DNA of 64,000 bases, taken from Pseudomonas alloputida (GTDB lineage Bacteria > Pseudomonadota > Gammaproteobacteria > Pseudomonadales > Pseudomonadaceae). The stretch covers positions 189,501 through 253,500 of the forward strand of contig NZ_CP128540.1 in assembly GCF_021283545.2 (NCBI RefSeq), given 5' to 3'. Positions 11,248 through 20,648 of this stretch are shown one piece after another (the stretch's first letter is position 1; each line of letters begins with the position of its first letter). Both the position numbers and the translations under genes were made by a program. Below the pieces are notes generated by a model, which was not told where the DNA came from, made no database searches, and worked only from the letters and a program-made list of their open reading frames with translations.

Positions 11248-11277
11248 GGCCATTCGCGGGCAAACCCGCGATTGGCC
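11248..11277. terminator. REP-like palindrome between convergent genes
   Basis: GGCCATTCGCGGG and CCCGCGATTGGCC form a 13-bp stem with one mismatch around CAAA. It has the GCGGG core of Pseudomonas REP elements and lies between the exporter and slipin genes, where it could end transcription from both sides. Confidence 0.6.
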
Positions 11278-11282
11278 CATCA

Positions 11283-12035
11283 CTATTTCTCCTTGTCCAC
11301 CAACCCCTTCAGCAGATCTATCGGCAGCGGGAAGACGATGGTCGAGCTCTTGTCCCCGGCAATCGTCCCCAGTGTCTGCATATAGCGCAACTGCATCGCC
11401 CCCGGTTCCTTGCTCAGCATTTGCGCGGCTTGCATCAGTTTCTCCGACGCCTGCAGTTCACCCTCGGCATGAATCACCTTGGCCCGACGTTCGCGCTCGG
11501 CCTCGGCCTGGCGGGCGATGGCGCGTACCATCGACTCGTTCAGGTCAACGTGCTTGATCTCGACGTTGGCCACCTTGATGCCCCAGGCATCCGTCTGCGC
11601 ATCCAGTACCTGGCGGATGTCCAGATTCAGTTGCTCTCGTTCTGCCAGCAGCTCATCCAGTTCGTGCTTGCCCAGCACCGCACGCAGGGTCGTCTGGGCC
11701 AGCTGGCTGGTCGCCACCAGAAAATCCTCGACCTGAATGATCGCTTTCTGCGGGTCGAGCACGCGAAAGTACAACACTGCGTTGACCTTGACCGAAACGT
11801 TGTCGCGGGTGATCACATCCTGCGGCGGTACATCCAGTACCACTGTACGCAGGTCGACCCGTACCATTTGCTGGATCACCGGGATCAACAGGATCAGACC
11901 CGGCCCTTTGACCTGCCAGAAGCGCCCCAGTTGGAACACCACGCCCCGCTCGTATTCGCGCAGGATGCGAAACGCCGACAGCACCAGCATGGCCAGCACG
12001 ATCAGCACAGCGCCGAAACCGACTTGCATGAACAT
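11283..12035 (-). CDS. slipin/SPFH-domain membrane protein
   Basis: A 250-residue protein with one N-terminal membrane helix ([16 protein letters not shown]) and a stomatin/prohibitin SPFH domain ([22 protein letters not shown]), then a helical region rich in Ala, Glu and Arg. Bacterial slipins form membrane microdomain scaffolds and occur with NfeD proteases, as here. AAGGAG lies 7 bases before ATG 12035; the earlier ATG 12041, which overlaps the nfeD stop, is too close to that site. The two genes form an operon. Confidence 0.9.
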   Translation of the reverse strand: MFMQVGFGAVLIVLAMLVLSAFRILREYERGVVFQLGRFWQVKGPGLILLIPVIQQMVRVDLRTVVLDVPPQDVITRDNVSVKVNAVLYFRVLDPQKAIIQVEDFLVATSQLAQTTLRAVLGKHELDELLAEREQLNLDIRQVLDAQTDAWGIKVANVEIKHVDLNESMVRAIARQAEAERERRAKVIHAEGELQASEKLMQAAQMLSKEPGAMQLRYMQTLGTIAGDKSSTIVFPLPIDLLKGLVDKEK

Positions 12036-12037
12036 GG

Positions 12038-13384
12038 TCATTCTCCTTGCGTCGCTGGGGCGGCGGCGCTCACTTCCAGCATCACGCCATGGCGCGCGGT
12101 CACCCGTACGTTCTGGCCAGTTTGCAGCGGCGTTGCGCACTGCACCTGCCATTGCTCGCCCTGAGCCAGCACGACACCACAGAAGGGGTCGCTTGCCATC
12201 ACCTGGGTGACGGTGACCAGGCTGCCGACCAGGCCGGCGTCGCCACTGACCAGCGCCCGTTGCCGGGCCTTGAGAGCCATGCCCAGCACGCCACCGATCA
12301 GGAGTGCCGAGAGCAGCGCCAAGGTGCCGATCAAGGCCAGGGGGATGCCGAAACCGGGAGCGTCGGTGTCGATCAGGATCAATGCGCCGACCACAAAGGC
12401 AACGATGCCGCCGAAGCCGACCACGCCGAAACTGGGCAAGAAGGCTTCGGCGATCATGAAGGTGATGCCAAGCAGGATCAGCGCCACCCCGGCAAAACTC
12501 ACCGGCAACAGCTGCAGCGCATACAGCGCCAGCAGCAGGCAGATACCACCGACCACACCGCCCACCGCAGAACCTGGGTTCATGAATTCGAACAACAGGC
12601 CGTAAACGCCGATCATGATCAGGATCAGCGCTACGCTGGGGTTGGTGATGACCGCCAGAAACCGTGTGCGCCAGTCCGGCAGATGCTCGACCACGCTGGC
12701 GCCTGCGGTCTGCAACTGCCGTGGTTGGCCGGCCACCTGAAGCGTTTTGCCGTCGAGCTTGCGCAGCAGGTCAGGCAGGTCATCGGCCACCTGATCGATC
12801 ACGTTCAGGCGCAAGGCCTCGCTGGCGGACAGGCTGACCGCCTCGCGCACGGCCTTCTCCGCCCAGTCGGCGTTGCGGCCGCGCATCTGCGCCAGGCCAC
12901 GGATGTAGGCGGCAGCGTCGTTGACCTGTTTGCGTGCGAGGGTTTCATCGTCGCCGCCTTTGGCTTTATCGTCACTGGGCGTGCCAGGCGCGCCGCCGAT
13001 CCGCACCGGCGTGGCGGCGCCCAGGTTGGTCCCGGGCGCCATCGCTGCAATATGGCTGGCGTAGAGAATATAGGTGCCGGCGCTGGCGGCGCGGGCGCCG
13101 CTGGGGGCAACGTAGCTGGCGACGGGTACGGTGCTGGAGAGAATTGCCTTGATCATCTGGCGCATGGCACTGTCCAGCCCGCCCGGGGTATCCATGCGGA
13201 TAACCACCAGTTGCGCGCCTTGCGCCTGGGCCTGGCCGAGGCTGCGCACCAGGTAGTCGGCGCTGGCCGGGCCGATGGCGTCGTCGATGTTCAGCACCCA
13301 CACCGCGCCGGGCGCTGCCTGGCCACCTGGCGTGATGCCAAGCAACAACAGCAGCAACAGCCAACGCCAGCAGCGGGCGATCAC
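12038..13384 (-). CDS. NfeD-type membrane serine protease (ClpP-like plus NfeD domain)
   Basis: A 448-residue protein. After a signal peptide ([17 protein letters not shown]) comes a ClpP-class serine protease domain ([20 protein letters not shown], then [18 protein letters not shown] with the likely catalytic Ser). Next are four or five membrane helices (about residues 230-370) and a C-terminal OB-fold NfeD domain. This is the long NfeD form that partners with slipins and is thought to cleave membrane-associated substrates. It precedes the slipin gene with its stop inside the latter's leader. Confidence 0.9.
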   Translation of the reverse strand: MIARCWRWLLLLLLLGITPGGQAAPGAVWVLNIDDAIGPASADYLVRSLGQAQAQGAQLVVIRMDTPGGLDSAMRQMIKAILSSTVPVASYVAPSGARAASAGTYILYASHIAAMAPGTNLGAATPVRIGGAPGTPSDDKAKGGDDETLARKQVNDAAAYIRGLAQMRGRNADWAEKAVREAVSLSASEALRLNVIDQVADDLPDLLRKLDGKTLQVAGQPRQLQTAGASVVEHLPDWRTRFLAVITNPSVALILIMIGVYGLLFEFMNPGSAVGGVVGGICLLLALYALQLLPVSFAGVALILLGITFMIAEAFLPSFGVVGFGGIVAFVVGALILIDTDAPGFGIPLALIGTLALLSALLIGGVLGMALKARQRALVSGDAGLVGSLVTVTQVMASDPFCGVVLAQGEQWQVQCATPLQTGQNVRVTARHGVMLEVSAAAPATQGE

Positions 13385-13482
13385 CTGTCGTCACCTCATT
13401 TGCGCGTATTACACAAGTTTAGCCCCGCCCACCCGTACCCGGCCTAAAATTGGAGATTGGGGGGCGAAACCGGAGGTGCATC

Positions 13483-13941
13483 ATGCGTATGGCAAAAACC
13501 CTGCAGGCCAGCCTGGACAAGGCCAACTGCGACTACGACATCATTCCCCACCCACATTCGGCCACCAGCCTGGAGTCGGCCCGTATGGCCGGCGTGCCCG
13601 CCGAACGGGTCGCCAAGGCGGTGATGGTCGATGACCGTCACGGCAACTACATCATGGCCGTGCTACCGGCCAACCGGCATCTGGACATGGACAAGGTGCG
13701 CATGTCCGGGGCCTGGCATCTGACCCGTGAAAGCGGTCTGCCGAGCCTGTTCAATGACTGCGAACGCGGTGCTGTGCCGGCCCTTGGCGATGCTTACCAG
13801 ATAAAAATGCTGCTCGACCCGAGTCTTACCCGCCAAGGCGATGTCTACCTGGAGGCGGGTGACCACGATCACCTGATTCACATGAGCATGGAGCAGTACA
13901 TGAAACTGGTGCCGCACGCCGAAGTGCGCGAGCTGTGCTGA
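13483..13941 (+). CDS. YbaK/EbsC-domain aminoacyl-tRNA deacylase-like protein
   Basis: A 152-residue cytosolic protein with the YbaK/ProX-type editing fold (AERVAKAVMVDDRHGNYIM, with the conserved Lys of the active site). Such proteins hydrolyse mischarged aminoacyl-tRNAs. CGGAGG six bases before ATG 13483 decides the start. No aminoacyl-tRNA synthetase is adjacent, so the charged tRNA it edits cannot be inferred. Confidence 0.85.
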   Translation: MRMAKTLQASLDKANCDYDIIPHPHSATSLESARMAGVPAERVAKAVMVDDRHGNYIMAVLPANRHLDMDKVRMSGAWHLTRESGLPSLFNDCERGAVPALGDAYQIKMLLDPSLTRQGDVYLEAGDHDHLIHMSMEQYMKLVPHAEVRELC

Positions 13942-14002
13942 TGTTTTCAAACCAATGCCAGGCGGGCGTCGTGGACGGCTTGCCTGGCGCTCAGGAGGAA
14001 CC

Positions 14003-14245
14003 ATGGAAGCGCCGATCCATCCCTTTGCCGAACTGTTCAAGCAGCTGGGCTTACCCGACGATCCCACGAGTATCGATCAGTTCATCACCAGCCATTCCCC
14101 GCTGAAGAACGAAATCAAGCTGGTGGATGCGCCGTTCTGGAACGACTCTCAGCGGGCATTTCTCAAGGACAGCATCATTGAAGATTCCGATTGGGCCGTG
14201 CCCTTCGATCAACTCAACGAAGCGTTGCGCCGCCCCCGAAAATAA
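14003..14245 (+). CDS. DUF2789 family protein
   Basis: An 80-residue acidic protein without membrane segments, starting MEAPIHPFAELFKQLGLPDD and ending with DSDWAVPFDQLNEAL. This is the pattern of the small proteobacterial DUF2789 family of unknown function. AGGAGG lies directly before ATG 14003. It follows the YbaK gene by 61 bases and may share its transcript. Confidence 0.8.
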   Translation: MEAPIHPFAELFKQLGLPDDPTSIDQFITSHSPLKNEIKLVDAPFWNDSQRAFLKDSIIEDSDWAVPFDQLNEALRRPRK

Positions 14246-14314
14246 AGCGCCGAGCGGCACCTGACGAGTGATCGGCCGTTGCTATGCTCAGGAAAACAAT
14301 AAGGGGATAGCGCG

Positions 14315-14953
14315 ATGAAAGATCCCTACGCACCAGGTTTCTGGTGTTCCGTGACGATCCTGGGCACCCTGACGGCCAGTTACTTCTATGGCATCAGACA
14401 GACGCAACAGATGAACCAGGCCGTGCATTTCCTGTACGCCGCTGCCGCAGTCACTGTAGCGGTTGCACTGGTGGCGCTGACATGGATCGCCTGGCAGCAG
14501 CTGCGCCTGAACAAGCGCGAAGTGGTGCAGGGGCGAACGTTGCTGACCATCTGGAATACCAAGGTTGCGCTACGCCGCGTCGAGACGGTTTTCGACCGTT
14601 ATTTCTGGGGCAGCTATTGGCATTCGGGGCGCACCTTCGAAGAGGTCATGGGCGAGCTCAGGGGCACTCCGCTGGAGCAGAGCCTGGATGCGCTGAAGCG
14701 CCAGTGCCGGGTGCTCGACCGCGAAATCCATGACCGCCATCACCACTGGCTGGCCAACGCTCGCGACCTGTCCAGCGTGGCCCAGGCGATGGCCCGCGAA
14801 CGCTACCAGCTGGACCTCGGCGAGCCCACGCACAGCGGCCACGGCAATACGGCAGTGCTCAACCGTGACCTGGAAGTGCTGGTGTACACCTGGTCGGCGC
14901 GCTTGCGTAGCTTCGACCATCAGCTGGACGAGCTGGAGCGCGCCTACCATTGA
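14315..14953 (+). CDS. hypothetical membrane protein
   Basis: 212 residues. Two hydrophobic helices near residues 9-27 and 37-60 are followed by a soluble, mostly helical region rich in Arg, Glu and Leu with several Trp and His (SYWHSGRTF; HDRHHHWL). I do not recognise the family. ATG 14315 is preceded by AAGGGGATAG. It converges with the CBS-domain gene, 6 bases away, and has no obvious functional partner. Confidence 0.7.
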   Translation: MKDPYAPGFWCSVTILGTLTASYFYGIRQTQQMNQAVHFLYAAAAVTVAVALVALTWIAWQQLRLNKREVVQGRTLLTIWNTKVALRRVETVFDRYFWGSYWHSGRTFEEVMGELRGTPLEQSLDALKRQCRVLDREIHDRHHHWLANARDLSSVAQAMARERYQLDLGEPTHSGHGNTAVLNRDLEVLVYTWSARLRSFDHQLDELERAYH

Positions 14954-14959
14954 GGCGCT

Positions 14960-15397
14960 TCATTCGCCGCGGATGTACTGCTCCATTTGCTTGATCAGGC
15001 TGGCCTGTTCGTCAATGGTTTCCTTGACCAGGTCGCCGATCGACAGCAGGCCGAGCAATCTGCCGTTGTCGACCACCGGCAGGTGACGCAGGTGCCGGTC
15101 GGTCATCAGGTTCATGCAGAAATCGAGCTTTTGCTTGGGCTCCACGGTGACCACCGGTGCGCTCATGATTTCGCGTACCGGCGTGGCGGCAGAAGAGCGG
15201 CCCTTGAGGACCAGCTTGCGCGCATAGTCCCGTTCACTGACGATACCCACCACCTGGCCACCCTCGACCACGGGCAGCGCACCGATGTTTTTCTCCGCCA
15301 GCAGCTTCAGGGCGTCGAGCACCGAGTCATCCGGGCCGATGGTGTACACGGTCTGGTGCTGGGACTTGGTCTTGAGGATTTGTTCGACGGTCTTCAT
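14960..15397 (-). CDS. tandem CBS-domain protein
   Basis: A 145-residue soluble protein made of two CBS domains (TVYTIGPDDSVLDALKLLAE and MSAPVVTVEPKQKLDFCMNL), each with the typical GALPVVEGG or RHLPVVDNG strand. CBS pairs bind adenosine nucleotides and usually act as energy or redox sensors. No fused effector domain is present. ATG 15397 starts the conserved sequence MKTVEQILKTK; a longer frame upstream is not conserved-looking. Confidence 0.88.
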   Translation of the reverse strand: MKTVEQILKTKSQHQTVYTIGPDDSVLDALKLLAEKNIGALPVVEGGQVVGIVSERDYARKLVLKGRSSAATPVREIMSAPVVTVEPKQKLDFCMNLMTDRHLRHLPVVDNGRLLGLLSIGDLVKETIDEQASLIKQMEQYIRGE

Positions 15398-15523
15398 ACG
15401 GGCCTCTGCGGGTGAAAAAAGCACTGTCTCGGAGTAACTAAAGCATCCGGTACGGCGCTCTGCACGGCAATGCAGGAAACGGCATGGAGGCGATTGAAAA
15501 ACGTCATGGCTGTTCGCTTGTAG

Positions 15524-15557
15524 CGGCCTTTTCGCGGCTAAAACCGCGAAGAGGCCG
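15524..15557. repeat. REP-like palindrome behind the peptidase gene
   Basis: CGGCCTTTTCGCGG and CCGCGAAGAGGCCG form an almost complete stem around CTAAAA, 10 bases beyond the stop of the minus-strand peptidase gene. It carries the REP core and may also stop transcription. Confidence 0.65.
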
Positions 15558-15567
15558 GTACTGCGCA

Positions 15568-17298
15568 TCAAAGCTTCGGCATCTGCCCGATCCGCGCCAC
15601 CATTTCGCTCACCACCTGCAAGTCCAGCATGAACTGCTCCACGGTCTTGAACTCGTTGTCGTTGTGCCCGGTGTACTTCACCTCCGGCATGGCCAGGCCA
15701 AATTGCACACCGTTGGGAAGATCGTGCACCGAAGTCGCGCCGGCCGAGGTACCGAACTCATGCTTCATACCCAGGTTCTCGGTGGCCACAGCGAGCAGGG
15801 CCTTGACCCACTCGCCTTCAGGGTTGCGGTACATCGGCTCGTCCAGGCTGAAGTCGAAGGCCACCGAAGTGTTGCTTTGCCGGGTCCATTTGCCCAGTTT
15901 GTCGGCCAGTTCATCCTTGATCGTGGCGATCGGCTTCCCCTTGGGAATGCGCAGATTCACCGCCAGTTTCACGCCTTTTTCATCCACCCCGACAAAAGTC
16001 AGCGAGGTGGTCAGCGGGCCCATGAACGGGTCCTTGAAGGCCACGCCGAGCTTGTTGCCCAGGTAGTCCAGGCCCCAGTTTTCGGCGGCGTAGCGGGCCG
16101 CGTCGGTAAAGTGGTTGTGCTTGAGCGACACCTGCTGGCCGAGGCCATTGATGAAGTCGAGCATACGCGCCACCGGGTTGATGCCGGATTCCGGCTCCGA
16201 AGAGTGTGCGGAAACACCGGTCACGGTGAGCAAGACTTGCTTGCCGTCGGCCTTGGCGTCGATGCTGAAGTCGCTTCCATGCTGCTTCACATATCTGGCA
16301 CCGGCTTGCTGCAGGTGCTTGACCAGCTGTGCCGGGTTGTCAGAAATCAGGGTCGCAACCGACGTTGTTGGGATCTGGTTAGTGGCCAGCCCACCGGTCA
16401 GGTTGACGATCTCGGCACCCTTGCCGCTGGCCGGGCGCTTGGTGAAGCTGGCCATGACCGTGCCGTAGCCTTTCTCGGCAATCACCACCGGGTAGCCGCC
16501 GTCGAGGGCCAGGTTGTAATCGGGCGTAGGGTTGCGCTCAAAGTAGTAGGGTATGGCATCACCGCTGGTTTCTTCGGTGGTGTCGATCAGCAGCTTGAAC
16601 TGCCGGGCGAGCGGCAGGTTTTCGTCCTTGGCCACTTTCAGCGCGTACATCGCCACCACGATGCCGTTCTTGTCGTCCTCGGTGCCGCGACCGTACATGC
16701 GGTCACCTACAAGGGTGACCTTGAACGGGTCCAGGCGCGTACCGTCGGCCAGCTTCCAGTTGTCCGGGTTGACCGGCACGACGTCAGCGTGGGCATGGAT
16801 GCCGATCACTTCCTTCCCGCTGCCCAGTGAGATCTCGTACACCCGGTTGTCGATGTTGCGGAAGGCCAGGCCGAAGCGGTCGGCCAAGGCCTTGATCTTG
16901 TCGGCGATCTTGAGGAATTCAGGGTTTTCGTACTGCGGCGTACCCTCGACATTGAAGGTGGGGATGGCTACCAGTTCGCGCAGGGTTTCGGTAGCGGCTT
17001 TGCCATACTTGATGCGGGTATACAGGCCGAGCAGGCGGTTGATCTCGTCTTGTTGCCCGGCGGCCAATGGCTTGTCGGCCAGGTAGGCGTCGACGGTTGC
17101 CTCGAGGTTGTCGGCCTTGCCCTGGTCGCTGTCTTTGAGCTTGCCGAGGAATTGCCTGAAGTCGCTTGGGTCGCTGCCGTCGAAGGTTTTGATGATGGCT
17201 GCGGACTGCTGCTGGGTGAGGTTGGCTTGAGCAGGCAGAGTAAACAGGCCGATGCCGGCCAGCAGCAGGGTGGTGGCGGTGAGTTTTTTCAACTGCAT
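15568..17298 (-). CDS. secreted M20-family dipeptidase
   Basis: About 576 residues with a signal peptide (LKKLTATTLLLAGIGLFTLPAQA). It is an M20 zinc peptidase of the PepV/Xaa-His dipeptidase type. Metal-site motifs are IGIHAHADVVP, GRGTEDDKNG and DTTEETSGDAIPYY, with a lid domain in the middle and a C-terminal TGHNDNE. It probably cleaves dipeptides in the periplasm. Three in-frame ATGs (17325, 17310, 17298) are possible; 17298 gives the most compact signal peptide and AAGGA lies 12 bases upstream. A REP palindrome follows the stop. Confidence 0.85.
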   Translation of the reverse strand: MQLKKLTATTLLLAGIGLFTLPAQANLTQQQSAAIIKTFDGSDPSDFRQFLGKLKDSDQGKADNLEATVDAYLADKPLAAGQQDEINRLLGLYTRIKYGKAATETLRELVAIPTFNVEGTPQYENPEFLKIADKIKALADRFGLAFRNIDNRVYEISLGSGKEVIGIHAHADVVPVNPDNWKLADGTRLDPFKVTLVGDRMYGRGTEDDKNGIVVAMYALKVAKDENLPLARQFKLLIDTTEETSGDAIPYYFERNPTPDYNLALDGGYPVVIAEKGYGTVMASFTKRPASGKGAEIVNLTGGLATNQIPTTSVATLISDNPAQLVKHLQQAGARYVKQHGSDFSIDAKADGKQVLLTVTGVSAHSSEPESGINPVARMLDFINGLGQQVSLKHNHFTDAARYAAENWGLDYLGNKLGVAFKDPFMGPLTTSLTFVGVDEKGVKLAVNLRIPKGKPIATIKDELADKLGKWTRQSNTSVAFDFSLDEPMYRNPEGEWVKALLAVATENLGMKHEFGTSAGATSVHDLPNGVQFGLAMPEVKYTGHNDNEFKTVEQFMLDLQVVSEMVARIGQMPKL

Positions 17299-17423
17299 GG
17301 TTGTGCGCATTCCTTTGCCAATCATTGTTCAGGGTTACCCGTTCGGGAAACGGGAAGACGCCCACGCTAACACCAATGACCCGTGGTACGGGAGTACCAG
17401 AAAGGTGACATGTCGCACAAACG

Positions 17424-17451
17424 AAAAAGCCCCGGGCTCAGGCCCAGGGCT
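17424..17451 (-). terminator. intrinsic terminator of tRNA-Arg
   Basis: On the minus strand AGCCCTGGGC and GCCCGGGGCT form a 10-bp stem with a CTGA loop followed by TTTTT. It begins about 10 bases after the tRNA 3' end. Confidence 0.9.
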
Positions 17452-17460
17452 TTATTGATA

Positions 17461-17537
17461 TGGCGCACTCGGCGGGATTCGAACCCACGACCCCTGCCTT
17501 CGGAGGGCAGTACTCTATCCAGCTGAGCTACGAGTGC
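17461..17537 (-). tRNA. tRNA-Arg (anticodon CCG)
   Basis: Read on the minus strand, the 77 bases fold as a cloverleaf. The acceptor stem is GCACTCG/CGAGTGC with encoded CCA; the D arm holds TAGCTCAGCTGG; the anticodon stem CTGCC/GGCAG encloses CTCCGAA; the T arm holds GTTCGAATC. The anticodon CCG reads the arginine codon CGG. A strong terminator follows. Confidence 0.97.
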
Positions 17538-17712
17538 AACGCGCACGCATGATACCCATCTGTGTCGTTGACGTCCATCGCCTTGATCTGTGGCCTTTTT
17601 CCTCTTTTTGCACAGGCGGCTTTTGCGGGCCACCGGCCGCGCAAATTTATCTATCCATATGCGATATCAATATTTCCCCCACCCTTCTTATGCCGTCTAT
17701 CCTCTGGTCACA

Positions 17713-17728
17713 ACTTGTTATAACGAGT
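17713..17728 (+). promoter_or_regulatory. palindromic operator candidate upstream of GntR gene
   Basis: ACTTGTTATAACGAGT is a 16-bp inverted repeat with one mismatched pair, centred 30 bases before the gntR start. Size and AT-rich centre suit a HutC-type GntR dimer. A related box with the same TTATAACGA core lies before the binding-protein gene of the same operon (20618-20633). Inferred autoregulation. Confidence 0.55.
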
Positions 17729-17750
17729 CATCGATCAGCGAAGAGACCCC

Positions 17751-18500
17751 ATGGCCGAACTGCTCCCCCTGTCCCCGGTACCGCTCTATACCCAGCTCAA
17801 GGAACTGCTACGCGAGCGCATCCTCGACGGTACTTATCCATCACATAGCCGCATGCCCTCGGAAAGCGAACTGGGCAAGGCCTTCGACGTCAGCCGCATC
17901 ACCGTGCGCCAGGCGCTGGGCGACCTGCAAAAGGAAGGGCTGATCTTCAAGATCCACGGCAAAGGCACGTTCGTTGCCAAGCCCAAGGCGTTCCAGAACG
18001 TCAGTACCTTGCAGGGCTTGGGCGAGTCGATGACGCAGATGGGTTACGAAGTGATCAACCGCCTGCGCAGCTTTCGCCATGTGCCGGCCAACGCATTGGT
18101 TGCCGCCCGGCTGCAGGTCGAGGAGGGTAGCTTGGTCACCGAGATCCGCCGGGTGCGCCTGATCAACCGCGAGCCGGTGTCGCTGGAACTGACGTGGCTG
18201 CCCAAGGCCGTCGGCGAAAAACTGGAGAAGGCCGATCTGGTCACCCGTGACATCTTCCTGCTGTTGGAAAACGACTGCGGCATCGCTCTTGGCCACGCCG
18301 ACCTGGCCATCGATGCGGTATTGGCCGACAGCGACCTGACCCAGGCCCTGGATGTTGAAGAAGGCTCGCCGATCATGCGCATCGAGCGCCTGACCCATGC
18401 TGCCGACGGCACGCCGCTGGACTTCGAACACCTTTACTACCGCGGCGATGCCTTCCAGTACCGCCTGCGCATTGATCGTCAGAAAGGGGGCAAGGCATGA
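17751..18500 (+). CDS. GntR-family (HutC subfamily) transcriptional regulator
   Basis: 249 residues. The N-terminal winged helix-turn-helix (residues 9-75, PSESELGKAFDVSRITVRQAL) is followed by a UTRA ligand-binding domain (about 90-240). HutC-type regulators bind small metabolites and usually repress their own operon. The gene is first in an operon and overlaps the flavoprotein gene by 4 bases, so it likely controls the downstream redox/transport genes. The effector is unknown; it may be the imported substrate or its product. Confidence 0.9.
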   Translation: MAELLPLSPVPLYTQLKELLRERILDGTYPSHSRMPSESELGKAFDVSRITVRQALGDLQKEGLIFKIHGKGTFVAKPKAFQNVSTLQGLGESMTQMGYEVINRLRSFRHVPANALVAARLQVEEGSLVTEIRRVRLINREPVSLELTWLPKAVGEKLEKADLVTRDIFLLLENDCGIALGHADLAIDAVLADSDLTQALDVEEGSPIMRIERLTHAADGTPLDFEHLYYRGDAFQYRLRIDRQKGGKA

Positions 18501-20221
18501 GCATCCAGACCCAGGACTACGACATCATCATCATCGGTGGCGGTACGGCCGGGCCGATGGCGGCGATCAAGGCCAAGGAGCAGGACAAAAGCCTGCGCGT
18601 GCTGCTGCTGGACAAGGCCAATGTCAAGCGCAGCGGTGCCATTAGTATGGGCATGGACGGCTTGAACAACGCCATCATCCCCGGCCACGCCACCCCCGAG
18701 CAGTACACCAAGGAAATCACCGTGGCCAATGACGGCATCGTCAACCAGGCCACCGTGCATGCCTACGCAACCCACAGCTTTGAAACCATCGAGCAACTCG
18801 ACCGCTGGGGCGTGAAGTTCGAGAAGGACGAGACCGGCGACTACGCGGTGAAGAAGGTTCACCACATGGGCGCGTACGTGCTGCCCATGCCCGAAGGCCA
18901 CGACATCAAGAAGGTGTTGTACCGCCAGCTCAAGCGTGCCCGGGTGGAGATCAGCAACCGTCTGGTCTGCACCCGTGTGCTGCTCGATGGCGAAGGCGCC
19001 GCCGCGGGTGTGCTGGGCTTTGACTGCCGCAGCGGCGAGTTTCGGGTGGCGCGGGCCAAGGCGGTGATCCTTGCCTGCGGCGCCGCCGGGCGCCTGGGCC
19101 TGCCGTCTTCGGGCTATTTGATGGGCACCTACGAGAACCCGACGAACGCCGGTGATGGCTACGCCATGGCCTACCACGCAGGCGCCGAGCTGGCCAACCT
19201 CGAGTGCTTCCAGATCAACCCGCTGATCAAGGACTACAACGGCCCGGCCTGTGCCTACGTCACCGGCCCGCTGGGTGGGTACACCGCCAACAGCAAAGGC
19301 GAGCGCTTCATCGAGTGCGACTACTGGAGCGGCCAGATGATGTGGGAGTTCCACCAGGAGCTCGAAGGCGGCAATGGCCCGGTGTTCCTCAAACTGGACC
19401 ACTTGGCCGAAGAGACCATCCAGAACATCGAAGAGATCCTGCACAGCAACGAGCGCCCCAGTCGTGGTCAGTTTCACGCCGGGCGTGGCACCGACTACCG
19501 CCAACACATGGTCGAGATGCATATCTCCGAGATCGGTTTCTGCTCCGGTCATTCGGCGTCGGGCGTGTGGGTCAATGAAAAGGCCGAGACCAGCGTCAAA
19601 GGGCTGTATGCCGCAGGCGACATGGCTGCGGTGCCGCACAACTACATGCTCGGCGCCTTTACCTATGGCTGGTTTGCCGGAGTGAACGCCGCCCATTACG
19701 TGGCCGGGCGCGAACTCGCCGAGGTCGATGCCGAGCAGGTCGAACGCGAACGGGCGCGGGTGTTTGCCCCGCTGCAGCGTGAGCATGGCCTGCCGCCAGC
19801 CCAGGTCGAGTACAAGCTCAGGCGCATGGTCAACGACTACCTGCAGCCGCCGAAGGTGACCAAGAAGATGGAAATCGGCCTGGCGCGCTTTGCCGAGATC
19901 GAGCGTGATCTGGAGCAGATGAAGGCCAACAACCCTCATGAGCTGATGCGTGCGATGGAAGTGTCGGTGATTCGCGATTGCGCCGAGATGGCGGCGCGGT
20001 CCTCGCTGTTCCGCGAGGAAAGCCGCTGGGGCCTGTACCACCACCGGGTGGACTTCCCTGAGCGCAACGATGGCGAGTGGTTCTGCCATTGCCACCTGAA
20101 AAAAGGCGAGAACGGTGAAATGACCAGCTTCAAGAAGGCCGTCGAACCCTACCTGATCGCCCTGGACGCCGATGAGCAGACCGCCTATGACCGGCTGCGA
20201 GTGAAGGCTGATGCAGCGTGA
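18497..20221 (+). CDS. AprA-like FAD-dependent oxidoreductase (fumarate reductase/APS reductase flavoprotein family)
   Basis: 574 residues. The FAD-binding dinucleotide motif IIIIGGGTAGPMAA is at residues 10-23. KANVKRSGAISMGMDGLN (about 40-57) recalls the segment that covers FAD in AprA, the catalytic subunit of adenylylsulfate reductase. A late GLYAAGDMAAVPHNYMLGAF closes the FAD site, and the C-terminal third is helical as in AprA. A soluble ferredoxin of AprB type follows, with no membrane anchor, so it is a cytoplasmic two-subunit redox enzyme. Whether it reduces or oxidises, and which substrate, cannot be read. Pseudomonads assimilate sulfate through CysH, so APS is not the obvious substrate. 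The ABC importer downstream suggests the substrate is taken up. Confidence 0.8.
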   Translation: MSIQTQDYDIIIIGGGTAGPMAAIKAKEQDKSLRVLLLDKANVKRSGAISMGMDGLNNAIIPGHATPEQYTKEITVANDGIVNQATVHAYATHSFETIEQLDRWGVKFEKDETGDYAVKKVHHMGAYVLPMPEGHDIKKVLYRQLKRARVEISNRLVCTRVLLDGEGAAAGVLGFDCRSGEFRVARAKAVILACGAAGRLGLPSSGYLMGTYENPTNAGDGYAMAYHAGAELANLECFQINPLIKDYNGPACAYVTGPLGGYTANSKGERFIECDYWSGQMMWEFHQELEGGNGPVFLKLDHLAEETIQNIEEILHSNERPSRGQFHAGRGTDYRQHMVEMHISEIGFCSGHSASGVWVNEKAETSVKGLYAAGDMAAVPHNYMLGAFTYGWFAGVNAAHYVAGRELAEVDAEQVERERARVFAPLQREHGLPPAQVEYKLRRMVNDYLQPPKVTKKMEIGLARFAEIERDLEQMKANNPHELMRAMEVSVIRDCAEMAARSSLFREESRWGLYHHRVDFPERNDGEWFCHCHLKKGENGEMTSFKKAVEPYLIALDADEQTAYDRLRVKADAA

Positions 20222-20283
20222 ATGGGGCCATCAGCCTCTGCAAAAAACAGAACGAGGGCCACCGGCCCCAAGGACTCCGTGAA

Positions 20284-20529
20284 ATGGCCTACCAGCCGCA
20301 AGAAATCTTCTTCCGCAGCAGCGCCCCGGTCACCATCGACGTAGACAAATGCATCGCCGAAAAAGGCTGCACCGTGTGCGTCGAGGTCTGCCCCATGGAC
20401 CTGCTGGCGATCAACCCGGCTACGCAAAAGGCCTACATGGCTTTCGACGAATGCTGGTACTGCATGCCATGCGAGAAGGACTGCCCCACCGGTGCGGTGA
20501 AGGTCGACATTCCGTACCTGCTGCGCTGA
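20284..20529 (+). CDS. AprB-like ferredoxin with two [4Fe-4S] clusters
   Basis: 81 residues. Two cluster motifs are visible: CX5CX2CX3CP (CIAEKGCTVCVEVCP) and CX2CX2CX3CP (CWYCMPCEKDCP). Spacing and surrounding residues resemble AprB, the electron-transfer subunit of APS reductase, but the long C-terminal tail that wraps AprA is absent. It presumably passes electrons to or from the flavoprotein encoded just upstream. ATG 20284 has AAGGA 9 bases upstream. A GTG at 20218 overlapping the previous stop would add a non-conserved leader. Confidence 0.85.
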   Translation: MAYQPQEIFFRSSAPVTIDVDKCIAEKGCTVCVEVCPMDLLAINPATQKAYMAFDECWYCMPCEKDCPTGAVKVDIPYLLR

Positions 20530-20617
20530 TTCATCCCGCCATCCGGCGAACCACCGGACGCCCTCCTGCTGTGCCCCTCGTTTCCCACCACCCAAGCCGG
20601 GCGGCGGAGACGAAGCC

Positions 20618-20633
20618 AACTCTTATAACGATT
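20618..20633 (+). promoter_or_regulatory. second operator-like box before the binding-protein gene
   Basis: AACTCTTATAACGATT shares the TTATAACGA core with the palindrome upstream of the GntR gene but is less symmetric. It lies 15 bases before ATG 20649, overlapping where a promoter or ribosome site would be. It may let the regulator control the transport genes separately. Confidence 0.35.
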
Positions 20634-20648
20634 CGAGGGGAAACACCC

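Noticed and set aside
17461..17537. tRNA-Arg as an integration site for a genomic island starting at the GntR operon
   Set aside because: No integrase and no repeat of the tRNA 3' end is visible in the following 8 kb, and the base composition matches the rest of the chromosome.
18479..20095. Long open frame on the minus strand (538 codons)
   Set aside because: It is the antisense shadow of the AprA-like flavoprotein gene, a common effect of high GC at third positions.
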